Shown one piece after another: positions 24,801 to 36,800 of a DNA stretch of 64,000 bases; position 1 is the stretch's first letter; every line of letters begins with the position of its first letter. Made by a program: the position numbers and the translations under genes. The notes under the pieces were generated by a model that searched no databases, had not been told where the DNA came from, and saw only the letters and a list, made by a program, of their open reading frames with translations. The DNA is from Ancylostoma caninum (taxonomy: Eukaryota > Nematoda > Chromadorea > Rhabditida > Ancylostomatidae): contig JBAJFG010000404.1 of assembly GCA_037903475.1 (NCBI GenBank), positions 1 to 64,000 of the forward strand. Direction: 5' to 3'.

Positions 24801-27800
24801 CCTTCAGGACCGCAACAGCGACCCAGCGCAAACCCCTGCCATGAAACAGTGCTTAGCTACTGCGGTTTTAGCTAAATCTAGAAAGAACTGAGGAAATTTT
24901 GGCAAAATCACTCTCTATTTGTATTTTCCACCCAAAAAAATTTGTATGTGATCCTATCTCTTAAAAGTTCCATTATTTTATCCTGGATTTTCTTTGGCAT
25001 GGATACCGCTGATTATTTACTAGGCATTAATCGAAGTGAAGCAGTCATGAACCTCGGAACAACTAAAGTTTTTAATGAATGCACCAGGTTGTTCATTCAC
25101 GAAAAACAACATACATTATAGAACGGTGAAATCCTCTCGATCGATAAGTATAGTTTGTACAGGTGTCATAGAGGGACTTTCCTGTGGCAGTCTGTTAGAG
25201 GCGCAAGCCAATTTGTGGAATCTGGCTAAATATACAGTACACGGTCAAATTATTGATTTAAGAGAAGAGTGCACAAATAATTGGAACAAATTTTGAATAA
25301 TTCGAACAGTACAACATTTTGAATCACGAAAATTGCAGATCACTCGGATATTTGTTCAAAATTGTTCGTTCAATCAGTGTTTACGACCAAATAAGTGGTT
25401 CTTCGCTTGATCCATTAGGTTCTTGCGAAAGTTTCCCGCCACTCAATTTCGTGTATTGCTAATTTTTCGAGATTGTTCCAGAAATTTCTATCCTGGACAT
25501 ATATAAAGGTCAGTCAGCAGCGTAACTATACCTGATTTGCAGTGGCGGACGCATAAAATGGGCGGGAGGGGGGGGGGGCGTGGGAAAAAATGGGGTCTCC
25601 GCCGTTTTGGGGACCTGGACGGAAAATAAAATTAATAAAAATATTAATTGTAATATTAAACAATTGATGAAAATCATATTAAAAATAATATTAAAAATAA
25701 ACAAGTAAAAATAAACTAATACAAGATTTTCATATGTATTGTAAAGTAATTTCAAAAATTTGCCGACCCATTCTCGGGGGGAGGGGGGGGGGCGCTCTCC
25801 CCTGCCCACCCCCTGCGTCCGCCACTGCTGATTTGTCGTGCCATTCCATTGCGATCATGACCGAAAAATTCGTCATTGACAAGCATGTTCTGCTGTTCCA
25901 GCTTTGCGTTCTCAGAAAACACAGCTACGGAATCGATGCTCCGAAAAACATAAGTCGTACGAAAGATCCCTCTTCTACCTCTTAGCATACGGTGAAGGCT
26001 TGGTTCAGCGAGTTAAGAGAAGGCGGCTTGGACTTGAGACAGACCACGATCCGGCCGACAAGGTGAAGTAAATCACGAGCGCATTCTGGAGCTGATTGAA
26101 GAGAGTTCATGGCGCGATACCCGCGAGCTGGTAGAGGAACCTCAGGGCTACCGCAATACGATGGCTTCCATCTATACCTCTTCAAAGAGAAAAGAAAATA
26201 TGGCTGGTGTGTTCGTCATGATGTGAGACGCCACCAGCTTCAACTGCGTTGGATGCGCGCTTCAACTTTTTAGCTTTTAACAGACAATTGCGCTCGCCTC
26301 GCATACTTGGTTACTAGTGGCGAGAAGTGGGCGCCTTATGTAAACATGAAGAGATGTGGGTGGCTCAGACGACGTTGACCATGGATTCCACTGCCAAAAC
26401 GAGAACTACCTCATCAGAAGACAATGCTCAATGTTTGGTAGAATTCCGAAAGAACCACTCATTCAAAGTTGCTGCCAACAAAGCCTTATGTTACTGCAGT
26501 TCTTCTCAATGGTGGTGGCACATATACAGCGTAATTGTCAGCTGTATTGTAGAAAAAAATGAATTCGAAAAAAAGGTGCGAAAAGTGGCGGGAAACTTTC
26601 GCGACAACCTATTAGATGCAAGAGGTGTTGGTTGACTATTTTTAGAGTCATCACCGAAATGTCTCTTTCGTTGCCTTTTTTTTTTGAAATATTTTAATTT
26701 TTTTAAAAACAGAATAACTCTCAAAATTTAAACAAATAGAAAATAATTCCTGTTTCCTCGTGGTAACATCAATGAGATGAAGCAGTGGTACCTTAGTTTC
26801 TTCCAGGTTTATTTGCAACAGTGATATGTGCAGTGAGAAGTGGGTAGGAAGTCGGGGGCATTTTGTATTTTCGAATTTTATTACAAAAACTAAATGAACC
26901 AGACATTTATGAGCTGACATTTTACAAGGATTTCCGTGACAAACTAGCCAAATCTCTCAATTTAGTGTTTTCCTTCTAACTTCATTACAAAACATACTCA
27001 TAGATAACGTAAATCCCGCTGTGTTTGGCTGAGAAGTCCCGAGGCCGTCGAGATAAGAACTCTGCAATGCTTATTCTAACGTCATCACAGTCTCGCTCTC
27101 TCTCTCTCTCTGAGTAAGAATCGGGGTGACCTGAAGAAATCATACTCATGGGTCAATAAGTCGGGTAAAAGTGGAGCATGCGCTGCCAACCAGTTCTACC
27201 CTGTGATCCTTGATCACAACTGCTTCTAACTGGCTGCAGAATTGGTCTGTGCTCATAACGGAGCTGGTCAGAAGCAGTCGCCAAGTAAAAAACCTGAACA
27301 ATCGCTTTCTTACGAATAATAATTGGAGCTCCTTTTTGAAGTAGTTCTCTTGTTTTGGATGTGGCTCTTTTGGATATGGCAGCTCCCTGAAATCGAGCGG
27401 TTGTTTGTGGTGCCTAAGATGGGAGATATGTATAAGTTCATTCGTTTCTTTAAACGCCTATTATACATATTTCTATTGAAAATACTATTGATTAATCCAC
27501 TATGAGAAGAAAACTCAGAGGCTACAAAAGAGAGCTTTGTTTTGGAAACCAGGATGATTTTTTCGAGGAAATTCATGGGAATTGACAGCTCTTACTCTAT
27601 GCTTACAGGGAGCATAAGTTATTTTAAATTGTTTGCTGATTTCTTTTTCTGTTGTAACGACATGTTCCCTGCAGGGGGTAAGTCAAATTTAGTAGTGCTG
27701 GATTCGAGCTTTCTTTGAACCACAAGCACTAGAAACAGCGGAGAAATTCTGATGCAAACTCTCAGCCCGGTATTAATGAGCTATAAATCACTCGAGCTTG

Positions 27801-30800
27801 GGAAAAAGCGAAGAAAAATAAAATTTAGTCCATAGTAGACAGGGTAGATAAGCCTAACCCTATGCTTAAGAATGGGTTTAGGGCTTAGGCTTAGGCTTCA
27901 CAGGAGTGGCCCCACCCCACTCCCTTTACACCTAAATTTCTAAGATAAACTACGATATGTGTAAGTGTAAGTAAGATTGGACACTATTTGTATGTTGCAT
28001 CGTGTGCGCGCATAGCTCAGGGGGTTGAGCGATTGATCGACGTTGTGGGGGTCAGGGGATCGAATCCTGCCCTGTGCCCCGTTTTGCAAATACATACAGT
28101 ATGCTGCCTACGACTGCTGCAGTTATCCAACAAACTCCAACATAAAAAGTAGCCCGGATGGCTCAGTGGTTTGAGCGGCAGATTGCAATCTGTCCCTATC
28201 GCTGGTTCCACTCCGTTGGAGATCCAGAGTTAAGTATCGCAGTGTTTGGGGTTCACTGCTTGGAACGTCCCCCGTGATCTCCTTCGGGTAGTCCAGGAAG
28301 GCATCCGGCAACGTTTTGCATAAATTTCGAAGATAAACTACGATAAGTGTAAGTGTAAGTAATAGTAATAGTGTAAGTAATAGTGAAAAACCACTTTTTC
28401 AAAGTTGAGGGAAACCGGGAGAGAGTAACTCCGCCGTAAAGGACTGCTCCACGAAAGATAAATGACAGCGGTAGAACTACTTCGCAATGGATATGGAACA
28501 ATTTATACGGATTTCAATTATTTCTGAGGATCCCGAATTGGATGAGCTTTATTATTCAGATGGGATAACTGAAGTACTGTGTCGGCGAAGTGTCAAAAAC
28601 ACTTTGTGAAATGAATAGAAACTTTATATTAGTGTGTTTTCATTACCCTTTTTCGGATATTTTTTTGATTCAAAATTATTCCTCATTATAATTGATATTT
28701 TTGTTATTTTCAATTTCCATCCGAGTCCTCAATGTGGTGGACACCCCACTTTTTCCCACCCTCCCCCGCCCCCGTCCCTCCTACCACACATTCTGCGTCC
28801 GCCACTGTCCCTTACTTTCAGTGATTGCTAGTATTTTGAAACCAGAATCTGATATGGGATCCAACTGTTTTTTAAATCCGGATGAATTTGAGGTTAGGAA
28901 CGTAGCGAGTGGGGATCTTGCATTCTTCAACTAATGTCCGGTGAATATGTAATTTCCTATCGATTGCGTACTGTTGGCCACGCCCACACTCTCCACTGCC
29001 AACTACTAATTTCGAAATTTCCGGCATGGCATTCCGCTGTGCGTGGTTGAGATGTTCACACCCCCTCGGGTAACTTTTCGGAGAACAGGGTTGTTTTCTG
29101 GGTGCATGCTAATCTAGCTCACTCTCAATTTTGCATACTCTTTTATCTACAGCATTTCTTATGCTTTCCAGTCCCCGGAAACCTCTCAGAGTCTTATATT
29201 CCAGGCAATCATTAGCAGGATTTTTCAGCAGGAGAGCGAGATAGCAAAAAGGGGCGTGGTTAAGCATAAAACTGGGTTAGCCAGCCGAGAAACTCTGGAT
29301 AAAATTTATTACAGAATCGGTGGATGAGATTTTGAAAAGTTAGTGAGATCGTTGGAATTGAATATCTGGAAGAAAATGGTAGAAGTGAACACTCGGAAAC
29401 TAAAGAAACAATTAGCAGGTCGTAGGTGAGTCCTATTATTTCTGGAAGAGTATGGGAAATTTCTGTTCACTCCCTATTGACTGGTATGCTATAATTATAA
29501 TGTGATAATAAATATATATATATACTATGGGATGGGGTATGCACTAATGAAAAATTTATTTTACGAAATTTCCCAGGATTTTCCTTTCATATATTGTGCA
29601 AATTTACAAGTAATTAATGAAATCTTCAACAACTCGTGGAAAAGGGCCTCCATGCTCTAGCTTTCTGAAATCCAGGACCTCTTCTCCCATCTGCAAGCGT
29701 TCCTCGTCCCAACTCACCTCAGCCCCATTGCTGTGGGCCGCTCGTCGGGTGCTGGCACGTCGACGGGTCATCTGTTGGTCCGCGGCGCGCCTGGAAAAAC
29801 CGCCGGCGGCATCCACAGCTGTTTCGCAGCTGTTTACTACTAGACGATTCTGGTTGTAACGCTTCTTCTGCTGCTGCTCCGACGCTGCCACCCCAACCCC
29901 CGTCGGTGTACGACCGGCAGTGAAACAATGCCGGGAACGCCCCCACCCGGCCGCCGCCGCCGCCGGCGAACACCGCCGTCCGTCGAAACCGGCCGTTTCG
30001 ATTACGATAGCCGGGGCATCGATTTCCTCGAGTGATTACGGCTTGGTGCAGAGGCGATCGCTGGGAAATGCCGTTGCAGTGCCGAGAAAAAACCATGCAC
30101 CGATGGCATTTTGTGTTGGCTGCTGAAGAAAAAGGCTAGAAAGTCAATTTACAGCGATAGTATCTCGACGATTCCAGGAACAACACGGTCATTCCAGAAA
30201 TTTCTACATTCTTCTCTACACCGTGAGCTTACTAGATGTTTTTGGTCAACAACTTATGTGTGTTGTCTGTAATTGCGGAAACGATAGGACTTGAGGACTA
30301 GGGTCTGTTCCAGAGTTTCCAAGCGCTCTTTTACCTCTAAGGACAGGCCTGTTTGGGCCTTTTGAAAGGAAATTTCGGGAAAAAATTCCTTAGTATGAAA
30401 AAAGATCATCAGCAGGGATAAACCTTCAAGAGAACAACACCTCATCCATCCCAGGAACAATGAACAAGCCTACATTTCCAGTTTTCGCAGCAGAAACTCA
30501 GGATTCCTTCAGATTTGCAGCCAAAGTGCTGAATTAGTCCTCCAACAACAAGTCCGTGAAGACATTGCTGAAGACCAAATTCGGGACTCTCGCTGAACAA
30601 CGATAGGAATCCAGAATTCATTAGAAACTGCTGGTTAAAAGCTGCAATGCTGACTTGTAATTTTTTTCCAGCGAACACGACAACTGTTCCAAATTTTAAC
30701 TGTCACATGACCAGTGCCTGAGAGATGAATCTTGTTCGTATTTTGTTCAAATCTCTGCTAAACCAACTGAACAGACAGATGTTAGTTATCAGCCAACATT

Positions 30801-33800
30801 CTGGGCTGGTATATATTCAGAGGAAGATGTTTGGGTTGATTCTAGAGCGAAAACTAGGAGAAATACGCTATTTGGAGTGGGAGTACGGTAGAGAAAGCAT
30901 ATCTTTACCAGGATACTTCCTTATCTGAGTAGCGTATTTTGTTAAAATCCATTTGAATCCTGTTCATGCTTTGGACCTTATTCTGGACCTTTGGTACGAT
31001 TCATGAGCGTTCCTGGTAAGGTAACGACCTACCAATCGTGTTAATTTGAGTGACCTTTAATAGCAGAAGTGATTATGGCTCGTCCGAGTGAGTCACTAGT
31101 AGACGACATCAAATAACTATAAAGATTGCAAAATGTGTTACCTTACCGGGGAATCTCACTCAACCTGGATGGCTTGGAAGCATAGAACCTTCCTGGTGAC
31201 GTTCATGAACCCCTCCACTAGTGACAACAGTGATTCCTGCAGCAGATGACAGGTGCAATACTAGATCGTGGCTGTCGGGTAATCCAGGTGATAGGTAGAT
31301 TTGACATGGAACAGATTTTCCAGGTAAATTGCCATTGAATTCTTTGGTGGGTCGAAGGATACAGTGGTCCGTTTTTTGCAATTATTTACCTACCCTCCTA
31401 TCTAAAAAATTTGCTCGTCCATGTGTCTCTTTGCTGGGGCGAATTCAGCATTTATCCGACTGGGTAAGTTATACTGGATTCGGATCATGGAGTACCAGTG
31501 CGAATTGGGTGAATTTCCTTGGATATTCCGAAGATTATACAGCGAACTCCATTCGAAAAAAACCTCACTCTGACCTGTCGGCTTCGACTTGGCCGCAACC
31601 TATCCAAACAGTAACCAGGGCCTGAAGCATCATTAAAATTACCCAGGGTAAACGTTTTGATGCCGTTTAACGATGGTAACGTTTGATGATGTTTATGTGA
31701 TTTTGGCAAGTTTACCCTAGCAATCTCAACGGCGCACAAGGTTTCAGATAAACCAGTGAAGGTTACCCTGACTGGGTATTCGAGGGCCGCATGGATCATT
31801 GAGATCACCCTAGGTGAACGTGTTGACACCACACAACCAGAATCGATCGTTACCCAACCAGATCAATGCTTGGCGCTCCGCAACCTTTGCTGCGTCAGGC
31901 GAACAGCTGTCGCCGCTCCTGTGTACCGGGCAGTTCCATAAACTTCCAGAAGCGCTGGCCGGCGAGCGGGGCGTCTGTTGTTCGCCTCGTTCATTGGGGG
32001 TGTACTGTCGGGGTTCACTGCGTATCCGCCCCGGCTCCGCTGCCTCGCGCTGCTGTTCGTCGCCGCCAGCGCCGAGCCCTGCCCTCTCTCCCGGGCAGTT
32101 CCCTCGGTTTGCTGCCTCTTTGTGCGGCCGGCCGTGCTTCTGCTGACCCCACGGCCGCCACGCCCACGTCCAGCTTCACTTTGGGACCGTGAACTCCGCT
32201 TGCTCAGTCGGTTGTTCGATGTTTTCTGTCATCACAACCTCCTTGAGTGAGTCGAGCTATCGTATCCTTCGCGAGCATCCTGATTGGCTGATTCGGCTCG
32301 GATTTGTTACTGTATCTTGCAGCGGTTATGGTGAGCTGACATTTGTGGCTTTATGTATTTCACGTTACTTACGGTTTAATTTTCCGGTCAATTTACTAGT
32401 TGGATAGAAGAGTTACGCTTCCCAGCAACGCTATATCTTCAGACGATTTTTGAGGAAATTCTGAAAATTTTATTCGTGAGACTGTATGTGCTTTCCTACA
32501 GAACTCGGTTCTCCACAAAATTTTCTTGGAAAATGCACGGTCTGGTGTTTGGTACTTTCCCTGAATTGCTCAGGTTTTTTTTTTCGGATGTGGGAGTCAG
32601 TTTTAAGGATTCCAGCCACTCTTTGACTACCGCCGCCGCTGTTTTCTCAAAGACAAGTAAAAGTTTTTGTCGAGGATAAGGAACGTCCCAGCAACCCTGG
32701 TTTTTGGCCAAGAAACCCTTGGATTTAATTTCGTAGTTGTTGAGGATCCCATTTCATTGCGAAACTTTTCCATACCTCCCACAAGTTGGAAATGAGAGAT
32801 CCAGCATTTCCATGGAATCCGCAGATCCTCACCTATGTTAATTTCCAGAAATTTTCTGGGATTTGGGAAATTTCTGGACACTACATCATCTTCAACAGAA
32901 AATCATCGAGTTACTCTTTTTAATGCAATTCCGATCTGGTGCTTGGTGCTTTTCCCCCGACTCACTCAGCTTTTTTCTGGATGTGGGAGTCAGTTGTGAG
33001 GATTCCATCCACTCGTTAATCACTCCTAGGAATAGAATTTCCAGAGGAAATCCTGAGGTTTTTAGTGGACTGCATCTAAAAACAGTGATATCTATGAAGG
33101 AGAAACAACAAGGTTCTCTGGCAGAGCAGTGTTACCTAACCAGTTACCTACCCAGTTTTAGCAAAAAGTTGGCTTTCTTATTTATTCCAGCGTAATTTTC
33201 GGAGCTCCAGAAAATTCTGTTACGAATCCAAGGTGAAATGTAGAAATTCTGGAAATTTTCCCGGGACTCCTGCCCCAGAAATTTCTTGGATCTCCTCAGC
33301 CACAATGTAGTGGAATTCTAACGTTTTTTTTTTTGAACTGTTCTCGGATAACTACTCACCCGTCTAAAAAATTTTACCTGTAACCCTGGAGTCCCATAAA
33401 ATTCTTGCATTTTCCAGAAAATTTGCAGCAACGTTCGGAAATTTCTGAATCAACTGTGTGATTCCCCCAGAGTTCCCTAAAATCCTTGTGTTTCCCAAAA
33501 ATTTCGAAACGATAAATTCCCACACCAACTATGTGATTCCATATATCTTCCAGAAATTTCTGGACAATGTCTGGTCGACGAACAAGCAATCGATAGCAGC
33601 CATAGTTTAGTTTACGACAAAAGCGCACTGCTGCACAGCCCTTGCCGAAATCCACCACCAGATGCGGAACAGACGTCGACCACCAGACGCCCCCCCCCGC
33701 CGCACCCCTCACAAGCTCCTAGCGCTAAATCCACAGCAGAGAATCAGGATTACTGTGAGTGCTTCCAGGGTCACAGCGTGGTCACGACGACTCGATCCGG

Positions 33801-36800
33801 GGAATGTCGACGCGACGATAACGAGGGCGCTGGCCGAGTGGCAAAGGCATGCGAATCTGGAGTTCCGACGCGCTCAGGATCCGATCCTGAACATGAAATT
33901 TGGCGTGAGTTCGGGTTTTAGTGACTCTGTGACTAGTTCAGCAGGCCAGAGTACCTTCGGACATTGATGGCACCTGTGAGGTCAGGTGTCTGGATGAGTA
34001 ATCCGACAATTTTTCGGGAACAACAGTTGTTGCCTCGATCATTCGGCTGGGAATAGCCACACTATTGTCTTCCTGGCTCATTCTACAGTATTCATGGTAT
34101 AGTATGCCAGGATACTACATAGTGTTGTCTCTAGGATTACTCAGATACTACGGAGCTTATGGAGCTTTTACCTCAGTTTAGGCATTTAGTGAAAAAAAAC
34201 ATCTGCTCCATTTTTCAACGAAACTTCTTCCCTTAGTACATTAAACCTTCGTAGTAAACTCATCAACGTGCTTCATCTAGAGTTTCCCACCTGCTGGATT
34301 ATGAGACCCCTGCCCCGCCCATTGATCGATTATCGATCGGACAAAGACCTACTATGTCTTTGGCAGCGATTATGATTTCCTGGAAAGTGGAAAGAATGAA
34401 AATGAAGAATAGAGTTCTGTGCCGGTGTCACCCTGAAAAAAAAAGAAATAGAACTAAGAAGAATTCTTTAGTCATGCATGGATTTGCTCGTCAGCTGCAC
34501 AAAAGAACTTTGACTAGTAATTTAAAAAAACTTACAAGTAGGAGCATGAAAAGAAGAGTGAGGAAATGGATTCGAAATGATTAAAGAGGAGGTTTTGAAA
34601 AAAAAAGAATGAATGAAAAGAGGAAATGGTCTGATGGGAGTCTTCCATACATTATAATAGAATTCCGTAAAGTATGTACTTGTCACTAAGGGAACTCTAG
34701 CTTTAGGGCCTACAATGGACGTAAAGAATATGCAGCTTTGAAATTATAAACACTGCAGTGTTACAGCAGTATGACGAAAACAATAGAGATGTGTAAAGCA
34801 AGGAAAAACGAATAAAAAAGATGAAGAAAATAGAAATAACTAGAGAAAACCACATAGAGAGAAGGAAAGAGAATGAGAAAGAAGCGACAAGTGAATAGAG
34901 ATCTCAAAGGTGATGGTTATGTTCTGGATATGAGAATTTCGGCTTAGCAAAGCGTTAAGAAGCCTTTCAATCGTTAGAATCAGGAATAGTCCAGGAATCA
35001 TAGGTTGTCTCAGGCATGCATCGACTCTATAATGTTTGCTTGATGAAGTCCACGATTTTCGAAATCCTTGAATAAAACGCATAAATTGGAAAAGTATAGC
35101 ATAGAAAATGTAGGGATTTTTCTGGAATGTTTCTGTAGGGAGAAATGTTTAGCCATGACAACTATCACTGAGGCCCCTTCAAGATCCTAGTTATCATTAA
35201 TGAAGGCCCGGATAGAAAAAAATAGTGTGAAAACCTCGTGGATGTAGGGAATTGCTCATGCGGTCGTCGATAACTCACAGAGAATTCTATCACAATGCGA
35301 GACATATAAGGCAGTGCGGCTCCAAGAACTTAGGGTCCCGTGCTCATGCCGCCACAGCGCCTGCGGATACGCACGCTGTGCAACGCGCATAAGAGGGGGC
35401 GTGGCTTGCAAATTGCTGGGTAGAGTGTTGGCAGAGTTCCTGAAGAATGTACAAGACAATGAACTGAACATTACAATTTGTTTAAATTTAAATAAGGCTG
35501 TAGTTTAAATTTTAGAGAAAATGGACGATTTTGAGAAATAAAACATCGATCTAGGGGTTATTTGACATGCTGATTACGAAAATGACATCTATTTTGTATC
35601 AAAATGCTGTTTTTGAGGTGTTTCAAGTGTATTCGGTAGGTACGATATCCCTCAGAATCGTATGAAACTTGATAAGATTATTTGACTTTCTCATCCCGAA
35701 TTCAGTACCTGTTTTGCAACGTAATGTCCTTTTTCAACTATTAAGGCTTGAGATGGGTGTACTTTTCTTTCCTAAAACTTCTGGATTTGCATTTAAAAAG
35801 CATTTGAAGGAGGTACATTTGCGTAAATTCACTCGCTTGATTCACTATCACGTTGGAATTTCGAAACCGCTGGGAAACTAATTCATGACAACGAAGAACG
35901 AATTCTATGAATGAAAATTTTTCTTCTGAGAAGGGTGGTGCAGTGCCTTGAGCGAGATTCCTTATGAATATTATTAAATATCAGTTCATTTAACATTTTT
36001 CACTCTGGGATCGCAGTCCATTCGGCTGTTGCATTTCTAGTTCCAGAAAATCAATATTAAGAAAACAAGTACGGAGTGGCGATGCGACAGCATTGTATCC
36101 TTGAGGTACGCCTGCAGGCACAGTACGTATCTGCTAGACATTTCTCAAACCTCCTCTGGCGATGGACTAATAATCAATAGAGGATATAAATGTAGATGGG
36201 AAACATTTTATAAAGCATCCTATGAAGCGATGAGCTAGTAAAGCATCACACTTTATTATTCGTTAAAAACGCTGAAAATTCTAATTCCAGGGATAAATTA
36301 GGTGAGAAGTAAGGAAAGGATTGAAATTTTTGGACTTGTTCGAAATACACACATTTTCGTATCCACATCTTCATTCTCCTCGTTTTCATTCATTTAATAC
36401 TCTTGTACACAGGAACGGAAACCTTTATAAGTTGAAGTCGGCTAATTTGACGAAAAACTTATGCATATTAACTATATGCGGTCTGGAAATAAAACATATA
36501 GAACAGAATATCTACGGGAAACTTGCATACGAAATATTTTAAAAACCCGTACTATACGCAGAATGCTACATCACATTTACAAATCTAAAAATGATTCCAA
36601 TTGTTTTAATTTGCTTTACTTCAAGGCGTCAAATTTTTCAACGACTTTGGCTCTGTCGAATCTATCGTGAACAGCACTGCCGCACTGGTAATTCTGGTTA
36701 AATCATGCATTATGCCGTGTATGCTTGAAACACCTCAAAAACGGCATTTTGATACAAAATAGATGTCATTTTCGTAATCAGCATGTCAAATAACCCCTAG

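Noticed and set aside
28004..28081. Functional tRNA gene
   Set aside because: The boxes are present but stem pairing is poor and the context is SINE-like.
33374..33712. 112-codon minus-strand ORF upstream of MMP exon 4
   Set aside because: No splice signals or similarity, in AT-rich intronic sequence.
33662..33768. Upstream in-frame extension of MMP exon 4
   Set aside because: It lies before the TTCCAG acceptor and would add residues that MMPs lack; the joined phase from exon 3 fits only the shorter exon.
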